Assembly (NCBI GenBank): GCA_045580485.1
Contig: JAZNNW010000136.1
Span: 1-36,765, forward strand
Direction of reading: 5' to 3'
Source of the DNA: Avoscillospira sp045580485
GTDB taxonomy: Bacteria; Bacillota; Clostridia; Oscillospirales; Oscillospiraceae
Length of the DNA stretch: 36,765 nt
The notes under the pieces were generated by a model. The model was given only the letters and a program-made list of their open reading frames with translations, was not told where the DNA came from and made no database searches. Below, piece after piece: positions 29,816-36,765 of this stretch. Positions within the stretch are counted from its first letter, which is position 1, and the number at the start of each line of letters is the position of its first letter. Both the position numbers and the translations under genes were made by a program.

Positions 29816-29932
29816 ATAGCGTGTGTTCAAACGTGGTGGTAATTGGAATAATGGCTCTATTGATGGGTTGTTTACGTCCAATCTGAACAATGCTTCGTCC
29901 AATTCCAACGCCAACACGGGTTCCCGCCTACT
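29816..29932 (+). repeat. DGR template repeat (TR)
   Basis: Non-coding copy of the fibre tip, 117 nt. In the fibre frame it reads eight AAY codons and even a TAG where the VR has TGG, so it is a template and not a gene. It lies between the VR hairpin and the reverse transcriptase. The stretch from 29933 to 30037 downstream, with CAGTG/CACTG pairing near 29953-29973, is probably the part of the TR RNA used for priming. Confidence 0.95.
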
Positions 29933-30037
29933 CTTGTTAAATTTTCAGTGGTTTTTCAAAACACTGCTTCGCCGTACCCATTGGTAAAAAACAGTTTGGA
30001 GGGATAGGGTTAGTAGGTTCATTCTCGAAAGCCCTAT

Positions 30038-31150
30038 ATGAAACAAAAGCAAATGAAAAGATTTGGTTTCCTATATGAACAGATCGTTTCGGTCGAAAAC
30101 TGCAAACAGGCGATCCTCGATGCTTCCAAGCATAAAAAGACACGCCCGACGGTACAGTCTATTTTGGCTGACCTAGACACAAATGCAGAAGACCTGTCGA
30201 AACGTCTGATTGAATTAGATTTCCTCACACCTTATACAACGAGAATTATCAAAGACGGTTTATCCGGTAAAGAGCGGGAATTGCAGATTCCCTCATTTTA
30301 CCCTGACCAATGCGCCCATCATGCAATCATGCGGGTGCTCAAACCGATTATCACGAAATCGTCCTACTATTGGAGCTGCGCCAATATGCCCAACCGGGGT
30401 ATTGACCGAGCCTGTAAAGGCGTGGAAAGAGCAACAATGCGGGACATGAAACACGCTAAATACTGCGTAAAGATGGATATTACCAAGTTTTATCCATCAA
30501 TTCCCCATGACAGGCTAAAAGCTCGTCTACGAGAGAAAATCAAAGACCAAAAAGCGTTGCAAATCATCGACAAGGTGATTGATTCCCATAGTCCCGGATT
30601 GCCGATTGGAAATTACACCTCGCCGTGGTTAGCTGAGTTTTTCCTGCAACCGATGGACAATCTTATCAAGCAGAATTACAAGGTTAGGTACTACGTTCGG
30701 TATGCCGACGATCTGGTAATGACTGGCAGCAATAAGAAGGACTTGAGAAAAGCCATGTATGGTGTTTTTGAGTTCGTGGGAAGTAAGGACATGAAAGTAA
30801 AACATGATTATCAGCTATTCCGTGTCCAGTTGTACAACCGAGATCGGAAGCATCGCAAAGGTCGAAAGATTGATTTCGTAGGACGTTGTTTTGGTAAGGG
30901 ATTCACCACTATTCGTAAACGTCGTGCTTTGGCGTTGATGCGACAGAGCAGACATATTCAGAAACTGCAAAAGAGAAAGAAACCCATACCGTTCAAAATG
31001 GCATCCGGTTTCTTATCCCGCAGTTCCTGTTTCAAGCATACGGACTCTCATGGGATGAAACGCAAGTATTATGACCCTGTAAATATCAAAGGACTCAAGG
31101 AGGTTGTACGAAATGAGAGTAAGAGGAAACATCTCGCCCAAGCCGCTTGA
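30038..31150 (+). CDS. DGR reverse transcriptase (370 aa)
   Basis: Copies the TR RNA with errors at adenines. Catalytic motifs are KMDITKFYPSIP with Asp147, and YADD at 222-225. Motif 4 reads GLPIGNYTSPWL (187-198). DGR enzymes usually have SQ at the position that here is SP (195-196). A C-terminal thumb-like KIDFVGRCFGKGFTTIRKRR follows (277-295), then a basic tail. The start at 30038 has no clear ribosome binding site; ATG at 30053 is an alternative. The end overlaps the next gene by 38 nt. Confidence 0.93.
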   Translation: MKQKQMKRFGFLYEQIVSVENCKQAILDASKHKKTRPTVQSILADLDTNAEDLSKRLIELDFLTPYTTRIIKDGLSGKERELQIPSFYPDQCAHHAIMRVLKPIITKSSYYWSCANMPNRGIDRACKGVERATMRDMKHAKYCVKMDITKFYPSIPHDRLKARLREKIKDQKALQIIDKVIDSHSPGLPIGNYTSPWLAEFFLQPMDNLIKQNYKVRYYVRYADDLVMTGSNKKDLRKAMYGVFEFVGSKDMKVKHDYQLFRVQLYNRDRKHRKGRKIDFVGRCFGKGFTTIRKRRALALMRQSRHIQKLQKRKKPIPFKMASGFLSRSSCFKHTDSHGMKRKYYDPVNIKGLKEVVRNESKRKHLAQAA

Positions 31151-31433
31151 CATCGAGTCTTACAGACCCATGCCGGGATATGTGGAAGCTCGGATCCGTG
31201 AGAATATCAAGGAAGTCACCGTCGTGGACGATATGACCGAAAAGGAAATCGTCATGTATGAGTATGATGAATATACCTTCCTGTTGAAAGATAAGGACGG
31301 TCTGAAAGATGAAATCGAAGCCAACATGACCGATTGGTTGATTACTGGCAGAACCCTTGAAATCAACGAGAGTGCCAGCATCATCCGGGACATGAAGGAA
31401 GCTCTGGAAATTTTGGAGGTGAACGTAGAATGA
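31113..31433 (+). CDS. Tail-associated small protein (106 aa)
   Basis: The start at 31113 (MRVRGNISPKPLDIESYRPMPGYVEARI) follows AAGGAGG inside the 3' end of the reverse transcriptase gene. The central part (VVDDMTEKEIVMYEYDEYTFLL) is beta-like. The C-terminus (NMTDWLITGRTLEINESASIIRDMKEALEILE) is helical. It is not basic and lacks the four-helix pattern of the DGR Avd protein. It is coupled to the next gene. Common after fibre genes in such phages; role unknown. Confidence 0.6.
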   Translation: MRVRGNISPKPLDIESYRPMPGYVEARIRENIKEVTVVDDMTEKEIVMYEYDEYTFLLKDKDGLKDEIEANMTDWLITGRTLEINESASIIRDMKEALEILEVNVE

Positions 31434-31903
31434 GGAACGATATCGTGGCACAGGCGAAAGCTGTTAGAGCCAAAACTACTAACCGCATCACCACCCTGAC
31501 CGATGCTGGTGCCAAGCAGATGAAGCTCTACTGCGCCGCTGGCAATGAACCCACCGCCGACAGCGGTCTGTTCGCTGGTGGTGCGGAACCCTGGGAAGCT
31601 GGTAAAGCCTACGCAAAGAATGACCTGTTCTCTTACGAGGGCAATATGGGTTTTGTTAAACAGGCTCACACCTCTGCGGCACATTGGATTCCTTTCAGTG
31701 TTGGTACAGAATCTCTGTACGGCGCAAGACCCGCCCCCGATGCCGATGGCATCTACCCCTATACTTACAATATGGCGGCAGATGTGGGTATGCTGGTGCG
31801 GGATCCTGATGACGGTCTGGTGTACGAGTGTACTCAGATTATCACTGATATGCTCTATAAACCTCACGAAATCCCGGCTCACTTCACCGTGAAGCCTATT
31901 TAA
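31430..31903 (+). CDS. Tail protein with carbohydrate-binding-like motif (157 aa)
   Basis: The N-terminus is helical (VAQAKAVRAKTTNRITTLTDAGAKQMKLYCAAG). Residues about 58-88 read WEAGKAYAKNDLFSYEGNMGFVKQAHTSAAHWIPFSVG, the pattern of chitin-binding type 3/CBM5-12 modules (AY..ND...Y.G). The rest is beta-rich. It may bind cell-wall sugars at the tail tip. It overlaps the previous gene by ATGA. Confidence 0.65.
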   Translation: MRNDIVAQAKAVRAKTTNRITTLTDAGAKQMKLYCAAGNEPTADSGLFAGGAEPWEAGKAYAKNDLFSYEGNMGFVKQAHTSAAHWIPFSVGTESLYGARPAPDADGIYPYTYNMAADVGMLVRDPDDGLVYECTQIITDMLYKPHEIPAHFTVKPI

Positions 31904-31907
31904 TCCC

Positions 31908-31928
31908 GGCGGGGAGTCTTTCCCCGCC
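31908..31928 (+). promoter_or_regulatory. Hairpin between tail and lysis genes
   Basis: GGCGGGGA (31908-31915) pairs with TCCCCGCC (31921-31928) around GTCTT. No T-run follows. It lies just after the tail gene stop and 5 nt before the GAGGAGA of the endolysin gene, so it may process or regulate the mRNA between modules. Confidence 0.55.
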
Positions 31929-31948
31929 AAAGCGAGGAGAATACCCAC

Positions 31949-32740
31949 ATGGCAATGAGCATCAAACAGAAACAATGGCAGCTTTTTTTCCTTGGTTACT
32001 ACGGTGAAAGTACAGCAGATATCGATGGTATCTGGGGTGCAAAATCCAAGGCAGGAACCGTAGCTTTCCAGAAGGATGTCGGCATCAAAGACGATGGTAT
32101 CTTCGGTATCAGCACCGAGAACAAATCCATGGAAGTTGTGGACAACATCCAGGACGTTATTACTGCCTATGCCCAAAAGCCTTTGTACAATGACGGTCTA
32201 GCTGGCCCCGCAACCATGGCGGCAATGGTCTGGTTCCAGAAAGCAAAGGGACTGACCCCCAACGGCATTCTGGATCCCCAAACCCGTACTTACATTCTCA
32301 ATTCCATCGGCACTGTGACCGACACAAATGTCGGGAACAAAACCGAGGATGACGAGGAGGAAACCATCGTAACTGGCACCTTCTGGGATGAAATCAAATA
32401 TTTTACCCGGAACGAGCTGCGTTGCAAATGTGGCAATCGCTATTGCAATGGTTTCCCGGCAGAACCTCAAGAGTTGCTTGTCCGGTTGGCTGAGAGAGCC
32501 AGAGTCCATTTTGGCGCACCCGCACATAATGTCAGTTGTCTGCGTTGTAAGACCTGGAATGCCCAGTCCGGCGGCGTAGCCAATTCCCAGCATATGTACG
32601 GTGAAGCAATGGATATCCGTATCAACGGTGTGTCCGGCGACGAGTTGCTGGCATTCTTCCTGCGACAGCCCGAAGTCCGTTATGCCTACAAGATCAACAG
32701 TACGAATGTTCACTTCGATATTCCCAAGGGAGCGAGGTAA
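31949..32740 (+). CDS. Endolysin: peptidoglycan-binding domains plus M15 peptidase (263 aa)
   Basis: Residues about 8-60 and 70-118 are two peptidoglycan-binding-like modules (DIDGIWGAKSKAGTVAFQKDVG; YNDGLAGPATMAAMVWFQKAKGLTPNGILDPQT). From about 145 to 263 is a peptidase M15A domain with SQHMYGEAMD (His215, Asp222) and NVHFD (His255), the zinc-binding pattern of D,D-carboxypeptidase-type lysins. It would cut cell-wall peptide bridges at lysis. GAGGAGA precedes the ATG at 31949. Confidence 0.88.
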   Translation: MAMSIKQKQWQLFFLGYYGESTADIDGIWGAKSKAGTVAFQKDVGIKDDGIFGISTENKSMEVVDNIQDVITAYAQKPLYNDGLAGPATMAAMVWFQKAKGLTPNGILDPQTRTYILNSIGTVTDTNVGNKTEDDEEETIVTGTFWDEIKYFTRNELRCKCGNRYCNGFPAEPQELLVRLAERARVHFGAPAHNVSCLRCKTWNAQSGGVANSQHMYGEAMDIRINGVSGDELLAFFLRQPEVRYAYKINSTNVHFDIPKGAR

Positions 32741-32745
32741 TGCTG

Positions 32746-33078
32746 ATGAAAAGATTGACCGAGTTCAAGGAAGTACGTCATATCCCCGAATTGCTGACAC
32801 CTTGGCTCCCTGGAGATGAAAAGTTAGAGGACGGCGTGTTATATGTTGTCGATCACGACGAGCAGAAAGAGCAGTACGTTGAATTCAACTGTCCCTGCGG
32901 CTGTGGTAATGTCGTATGGATCCCGTATTACAAGCTGGGTCAGCAGAAAGAAGAACATCCCAGTTGGGGATTCCATGAGCAGAACGGAAAGGTAACACTT
33001 TCTCCCTCTGTTTTGTCCAGCGGTTTTCCATGCCGTTCTCACTACTTCATCCGTGAAAACCGGATTCAGTGGTGTTAG
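32746..33078 (+). CDS. DUF6527-like protein (110 aa)
   Basis: The start at 32746 (MKRLTEFKEVRHIP) lies 8 nt after GCGAGG; the ATG at 32740 overlaps the previous stop and is too close. The core has DGVLYVVDHDEQKEQYVEFNCPCGCGNVVWIP, followed by SWGFHEQNGKVTLSPSV and CRSHYFIRENRIQWC, which fits the small metal-binding DUF6527 pattern. This family occurs in phages and near ubiquitin-like bacterial operons. What it does in a lysis module is unknown. Confidence 0.6.
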   Translation: MKRLTEFKEVRHIPELLTPWLPGDEKLEDGVLYVVDHDEQKEQYVEFNCPCGCGNVVWIPYYKLGQQKEEHPSWGFHEQNGKVTLSPSVLSSGFPCRSHYFIRENRIQWC

Positions 33079-33091
33079 GAGGTGATACCCG

Positions 33092-33391
33092 ATGGAATGG
33101 TCTGAAATTGTGCAGTGGGCAAAGGATATTTGCTCCATCGCCACCTGTGCAGCGTTGGTAATCAAGCCCGTCCGTGAATGGCTGATGGGTACGGAAGCTA
33201 TCCGGGAAGGACAGCGTTGTTTGCTCCGGGCAGAAATTGTGCGTATGTATTATCGGCACCACGACGAGCAAAAATGGAAAGAGTTCGAGTACAAGCTCGA
33301 AGATCAGTGCTTCAAGGCATATAAAGCCTTGAAGGGAAATTCATTCATCGACCACATCCATGCAGAAATGCAGGGATGGGAAATCATCTAA
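33092..33391 (+). CDS. Small lysis-region protein (99 aa)
   Basis: The N-terminus has a moderately hydrophobic helix (IVQWAKDICSIATCAALVIKPV) that could anchor in the membrane. The rest is a charged cytoplasmic-type helix region (LLRAEIVRMYYRHHDEQKWKEFEYKLEDQCFKAYKALKGNSFIDHIHAEM). Similar proteins lie next to holins in Clostridia phages. AGGAGG precedes the ATG. It may be a holin partner; not proven. Confidence 0.6.
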   Translation: MEWSEIVQWAKDICSIATCAALVIKPVREWLMGTEAIREGQRCLLRAEIVRMYYRHHDEQKWKEFEYKLEDQCFKAYKALKGNSFIDHIHAEMQGWEII

Positions 33392-33404
33392 GGAGGAAAT
33401 AATC

Positions 33405-33743
33405 ATGGATTACATCGCAATCGTTAACAACCTTATGAACTACGCATCCATCCTGCTGGGCATCATGTTCCTGCTGACCTTCACCGTTAACATCATCGTT
33501 GAGGTGGTCAAGCGGCTGATTCCCAAGGTGCCCACGGACATCGTTGTTTTCGCAATCTCCATCGTCATCACCGTCCTGGCACTGTACATCGCCGCATCCG
33601 TTATGAAGATCACCGTGATGTGGTACTACGCCGTCGGTGCTGTCATCCTGGGCGTGTTTGTGGCATACGCCGCAATGTTCGGCTTCGATAAGTTTAAGGA
33701 GCTGTACGACCGTCTGAAAGCCCTCAAGGGTAATGTTAAGTAA
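33405..33743 (+). CDS. Holin, probable (112 aa)
   Basis: The start at 33405 (MDYIAIVNNLMNYASILLG) follows AAGGAGG. Three hydrophobic segments (about 15-35, 45-63, 67-90) and a basic C-terminus (KFKELYDRLKALKGNVK) fit a small holin that opens the membrane for the endolysin. Position is last in the lysis module, right before a bidirectional terminator. Confidence 0.8.
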   Translation: MDYIAIVNNLMNYASILLGIMFLLTFTVNIIVEVVKRLIPKVPTDIVVFAISIVITVLALYIAASVMKITVMWYYAVGAVILGVFVAYAAMFGFDKFKELYDRLKALKGNVK

Positions 33744-33745
33744 AT

Positions 33746-33790
33746 AAAAAAAATCGAGGGCATAGGCTTCAACCTATGTCCTCGATTTTT
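33746..33790. terminator. Bidirectional terminator between holin and integrase
   Basis: AAAATCGAGGGCATAGG pairs with CCTATGTCCTCGATTTT around CTTCAA, with A-tract on one side and T-tract on the other. It serves the rightward late transcript and the leftward integrase transcript. The last codons of the integrase are inside it. Confidence 0.9.
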
Positions 33791-35310
33791 AACACAAACC
33801 CGAAACAATGCTTCACAAAGAAGGGGTTCGGATTTGCACAGTTTGGTACACCGGAACACTCAATATCCGAAACAGTGAGAGTAGCCGTGTTCTCTCCTGA
33901 GATATTGAAAGTGAATACGATTCGTCTACCTTTACCACCATCTGTGTCATAAACATAGATCGAATTGACCAATGTGTCTATTACCCGACACCTATATTCT
34001 TCATCGTTGATATCGCCATGCTTGAATGAAGTGAGCCAGTAGATTATGCGCTCCTTCGTCAAGCGTGGCTTTTTTGCGTTTTCACGGGCGATGTTCCGCT
34101 CAAGATCCTTCTTCCGGGATTCCAATTCAAGAAGTCGTTCCTTGGTGCTCTCTGTGAAGATACCCTGCTCCATGAGATTCAAAAGATTGGAGATTCTCTT
34201 GACGACATCTTTGTACTCACTCTCATAAGCAATCCGCATGGTGTTGTCGGCAGCTTCTTTCTCAATCAGAGCAATCGCTTTGGTGGCGATGTTCTCGATG
34301 TTCTCCTTGGTCAACACCTTCTGGACAGTAAACTCGACCACGAGCTTTTCCAACCAATCTTTCTTCTCAGTTTTCTTCTTGCAGTCGTGACCTCGTTTCC
34401 GGTTGCCACACTTGTAGTAGTGGTAGGTCTGACCGTGGCGAGAGGTACCGCTTTCTCCGATCATGTTGGATCCGCAATGACCGCAGAACAATTTGGTACT
34501 GAGCAGATAATCTTCTTTGGCTTTTGCTTTGGCACGAGCTGCATAGTTGTGTTTCAGCATAGCTTGCACTTTATCGAAAAGCTCTTTGTCAAGGATGGCT
34601 GGAACACCTCCTTCGATGACCACATCGTCGTACTCATAGATGCCGATATACTTCTTGTTTTGCAGGATCGTCCGTAGGCTGTTCCGGGTGAATGGTCTAC
34701 CTCTGACCGTCTTATAGCCACGCTCGTTGCAATGGTTGATAATCTGAGTTGCGGAGGTTCCGGCGGCATACATTTGGAATATCTCCTGGACAACCTTTGC
34801 GGCAGCGGGATCCACCTCGAATTTTTCCTCACTGTTCTTTCGATAGCCCAGGCATTTACCGCCGTTGGTTTTGCATTGAAGGGCATTCTCAGTCAGACCA
34901 CGTTTTACGTTACGGGCAAGGTTTTCTGAGTAATATTCAGCCATACCTTCCAGCACAGATTCCAGAATGATGCCCTCTGCCCCATCTGGGATAGTTTGCT
35001 TTGCGTAGAAGACCCGGACACCGTTTTTCTTGAGCTTGGCTTTGTATGTGGCGGAGTCATAACGGTTTCTGGCAAAACGGTCGAGGGTGTACATGATGAC
35101 AGCATCAAAGTGACCCTTCTCGCTGTCTTTAATCATTCTCTGGAAGTTCTCACGATCATCGGTTCTGCCGGAGATTGCACGGTCGATATACTCGTCGATG
35201 ATGATAAAGTTGTTTCGAGCTGCAAAATCCTGGCATTCTCTAATCTGACCCTCGATAGATTCTTCTCTCTGGTTATGGCTCGAATACCGAGCATAAATTA
35301 CTGCTTTCAT
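33769..35310 (-). CDS. int: Large serine integrase (513 aa)
   Basis: Integrates and excises the phage. The N-terminal resolvase domain has YARYSS with Ser10 as nucleophile and VIMYTLDRFARNR (about 73-85). Then comes the recombinase domain (GKCLGYRKN, TRNSLRTILQNKKYIGIYEYD), a zinc ribbon CGHCG...YYKCGNRKRGHDC (about 273-305) and a coiled coil (about 370-410). GAAGGTG stands before the ATG at 35310. It reads toward the holin and ends within the terminator stem. attP is expected nearby, but I could not identify it. Confidence 0.95.
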   Translation of the reverse strand: MKAVIYARYSSHNQREESIEGQIRECQDFAARNNFIIIDEYIDRAISGRTDDRENFQRMIKDSEKGHFDAVIMYTLDRFARNRYDSATYKAKLKKNGVRVFYAKQTIPDGAEGIILESVLEGMAEYYSENLARNVKRGLTENALQCKTNGGKCLGYRKNSEEKFEVDPAAAKVVQEIFQMYAAGTSATQIINHCNERGYKTVRGRPFTRNSLRTILQNKKYIGIYEYDDVVIEGGVPAILDKELFDKVQAMLKHNYAARAKAKAKEDYLLSTKLFCGHCGSNMIGESGTSRHGQTYHYYKCGNRKRGHDCKKKTEKKDWLEKLVVEFTVQKVLTKENIENIATKAIALIEKEAADNTMRIAYESEYKDVVKRISNLLNLMEQGIFTESTKERLLELESRKKDLERNIARENAKKPRLTKERIIYWLTSFKHGDINDEEYRCRVIDTLVNSIYVYDTDGGKGRRIVFTFNISGENTATLTVSDIECSGVPNCANPNPFFVKHCFGFVLKIEDIG

Positions 35311-35336
35311 AGTAGCACCTTCTCTCTATCGAGGGG

Positions 35337-35762
35337 TTACTCATTAAAATTGATTCCACGTCGCTCTGTCCAGTAGGACAGAGCTTTTCTTATTGTTTCT
35401 TCGGGAAGATCGAAGTAATCAGAAAGCTGCCATAGCTCCGTGTAGCCAGCGGCAAACGCTTCCTTAAATTCCTCCACTTTTAGATAATTCTCAAATCCCC
35501 AACGGTTTGCACGATATTCGCTACGCTCCACTGTTTCATAGGGACTATCTACCTTGTGTAATGCTCCGGTCGCAACATGACCCACTTCATGCAGACAAAC
35601 ACCGTTATAGACCTTGATCGATCTAAGTTTGGTGATGTCTAGGAAGATCGCATAGTAATCCTCGTCACGGATGGTGGTTCCTTCGCTTGGAGCGTTGAGG
35701 TATGGAATTATGTCAACATCATTGTTCTCACAAAATTGATAGAAATTCGCTAGGTCAAACAC
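35337..35762 (-). CDS. ImmA/IrrE-type metallopeptidase (141 aa)
   Basis: HEVGH (58-62) in GVCLHEVGHVATGALH is the zinc site, and the YRANRWGFENYL following it fits the ImmA/IrrE family. Such proteases cleave the phage repressor on DNA damage or conjugation signals. It starts at GTG 35762 after minus-strand CAGGAGA; no ATG fits. It is 1 nt from the repressor stop, so the two form one operon. The product likely destroys the repressor upstream of it. Confidence 0.9.
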   Translation of the reverse strand: MFDLANFYQFCENNDVDIIPYLNAPSEGTTIRDEDYYAIFLDITKLRSIKVYNGVCLHEVGHVATGALHKVDSPYETVERSEYRANRWGFENYLKVEEFKEAFAAGYTELWQLSDYFDLPEETIRKALSYWTERRGINFNE

Positions 35763-35763
35763 T

Positions 35764-36114
35764 TTATTTCTCCTGTTTCTTTGACCGCCTTTCTCGCATG
35801 ACTCTTACCATGTCACGGACGGTTTCTTTCTGTTCTTCGTCCAATTCTTTGAAATCACCGTAGAACGCAATGTCTACTTCATCCAGAACATCCTGCTTGG
35901 CAGATGTTCTGTCGTCTTCATTTCCAAGTAAATAATCGGTGGATACGTCGAAAAATGTACTAATTTTAGTCAAAGTACCCGCACCGGGCACCGTTCCTTT
36001 TTTCCATGCGGTGATACTACCAGACGAAAAGCCAAGCTGCTTTCCTATCGAATTAGGGGTTTCACCGATAGATTTACATAGCTCTGTGTAACGCTCGAAG
36101 AATTTACTGCCCAT
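35764..36114 (-). CDS. cI-like repressor, XRE family (116 aa)
   Basis: An N-terminal HTH-XRE domain (about 5-65): ERYTELCKSIGETPNSIGKQLGFSSGSITAWKKGTVPGAGTLTKISTFFDVSTDYLLG. The C-terminal 50 residues are acidic then basic (helix EEQKETVRDMVRVMRERRSKKQEK) with no LexA-type peptidase, consistent with removal by the ImmA-type protease. GAGGTG precedes the ATG. It likely binds the TCTCAT-N4-ATGAGA operators. Confidence 0.88.
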   Translation of the reverse strand: MGSKFFERYTELCKSIGETPNSIGKQLGFSSGSITAWKKGTVPGAGTLTKISTFFDVSTDYLLGNEDDRTSAKQDVLDEVDIAFYGDFKELDEEQKETVRDMVRVMRERRSKKQEK

Positions 36115-36364
36115 GATTACACCTCATTTTTATGAAATTTGTACGGGCAGTAAGCAGTAAATTTGGGCATAGTGACAAAATCTCATAAATGTGAGATTTA
36201 GCTCTTTACAATCTCATTTTTATGAGATATAATCATCACACAACGGCAAACCGCCCTGGATTATCTCAGCGTATTAAGATTGGTGGTACTTTCATAATAC
36301 GGTAAATCCGACAGTTTGTCAATGATTTTTTCTCATATTTATGAGAATGAAAGGAGGCAAACGT
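36115..36364. promoter_or_regulatory. Immunity switch with four operators and two promoters
   Basis: The dyad TCTCAT-N4-ATGAGA occurs at 36181-36196 (one base off), 36212-36227 and 36331-36346, with a weaker copy at 36122-36137 before the repressor start. Rightward promoter: TTTACA (36205-36210), 17 nt, TATAAT (36228-36233), with the second operator filling its spacer. Leftward promoter: TTGACA (36322-36317), 17 nt, TATTAT (36299-36294), next to the fourth operator. No other gene is seen here. Confidence 0.85.
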
Positions 36365-36580
36365 TTGAGTTTCAAGAAAGCGAGAGAACGTAGCGGTCTG
36401 AGTCAGAACCAGATTGCCACTGCTCTCAATATCGACCAGTCGGCTGTTAGCCTGTGGGAGTCCGGTAAGACTCACCCCAGAGCGAAACTCCTGCCGACAC
36501 TGGCGAAGTTGCTGGGGTGCAGTATTGACGATCTTCTCAGTGAAGATGGTAAACCTCCCGGCGATGTCCCTACATCCTAG
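36365..36580 (+). CDS. Cro-like HTH regulator (71 aa)
   Basis: An HTH-XRE protein: SFKKARERSGLSQNQIATALNIDQSAVSLWESGKTHPRAKLLPTLAKLLGCSIDDLL. I choose TTG at 36365, 7 nt after AAGGAGG, over ATG at 36341, which lies inside an operator and upstream of that site. It is divergent from the cI-like gene. It would repress the repressor and allow lytic growth. Confidence 0.85.
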   Translation: MSFKKARERSGLSQNQIATALNIDQSAVSLWESGKTHPRAKLLPTLAKLLGCSIDDLLSEDGKPPGDVPTS

Positions 36581-36627
36581 CATATCAATCATCCAATAAA
36601 ACGGACGGAAAATAATGGGAGGTTAAT

Positions 36628-36765
36628 ATGGCAAAAGAAAAATCCACCTCTCTTTCCTCCCGGCAGATCGAAGACCTCGCAAGACCCTTCGTTGGAATGG
36701 TAGAGCGTATTAAGGCTTTCTATGACGACCCGGTGAATGAGAGGGCTTTCCAAGAATGGTACTTG
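36628..36765 (+). CDS. Small early protein, 5' part (46 codons in window)
   Basis: Starts MAKEKSTSLSSRQIEDLARPFVGMVERIKAFYDDPVNERAFQEWYL after GGGAGG. It is open at the window end after a whole number of codons and completes at bases 1-15 if the molecule is circular. Small proteins ending in ...FQEWYL plus a few residues are a common first early gene in Firmicutes phages. Function unknown. Confidence 0.7.
   Translation, partial: MAKEKSTSLSSRQIEDLARPFVGMVERIKAFYDDPVNERAFQEWYL

Noticed and set aside
29760..30037. A second fibre gene or pseudogene copy in the gap after the fibre
   Set aside because: Only the 117-nt segment matches, differences are adenine-only, and the fibre frame has a stop in it. 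This is a template repeat.
31113..31433. Avd accessory protein of the DGR
   Set aside because: It is mixed alpha/beta and acidic in part, unlike the basic four-helix Avd. It fits better as a tail-associated protein.
1..36765. tRNA genes
   Set aside because: I saw no cloverleaf with the TTCGAAT-type arm and acceptor pairing in the gaps I read. A tRNA search program would settle it.

Overview
The window looks like one complete, circularly permuted genome of a temperate siphophage of about 36.8 kb. It was probably opened inside a small early gene. The gene that starts at 36628 is still open at the last base after exactly 46 codons. Reading on from base 1 in the same frame gives four more codons and a stop at 13-15, just before the next start at 20. 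Strong AGGAGG ribosome binding sites, TTGACA/TATAAT promoters and the protein families (DUF551, P4-type primase, SPP1-like portal, lambda-E-like capsid, large serine integrase) point to a Gram-positive Clostridia host of the gut type. The host genus is inference.

Layout. 36115-36364 is an immunity switch with four TCTCAT-N4-ATGAGA operators. It lies between a leftward cI-like repressor plus an ImmA/IrrE-type protease and a rightward Cro-like gene. The early genes run rightward from 36628 across the junction to 4385: small zinc-binding and DUF551 proteins, then a P4-family primase-helicase. Next come a probable terminase small subunit (4517-5104) and a leftward operon of eight small genes (8155 down to 5650) that includes a GP88-like Fe-S protein and faces its own divergent promoter and operator region. 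After that are a BRO-type antirepressor, a small serine recombinase, a lipoprotein and a metallopeptidase-like gene. The late module is TerL, portal, scaffold, decoration protein, major capsid, connectors, tail tube, two frameshift-linked tail chaperones, tape measure, baseplate proteins and a tail fibre.

A diversity-generating retroelement (DGR) follows. The last 117 bp type of segment in the fibre gene (VR, 29614-29730) matches a template repeat (TR, 29816-29932). All 20 differences fall on template adenines. A YADD reverse transcriptase follows at 30038-31150. The phage would therefore mutate its receptor-binding fibre tip. The reverse transcriptase has SP where DGR enzymes normally carry SQ, and I see no Avd gene. 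More tail proteins, an M15 endolysin, a holin, a bidirectional terminator and the leftward large serine integrase complete the circle.

Several non-coding structures are not explained by the genes. Two matching hairpin-terminators with a compensatory stem change stand before the metallopeptidase-TerL pair and before the portal. Three tandem hairpins with different stems and the same AGAGAA loop lie between portal and scaffold. A pair of 106-bp palindromic elements 4.4 kb apart have arms in the same orientation but an inverted centre. A late promoter has its whole spacer formed by an 18-bp dyad.
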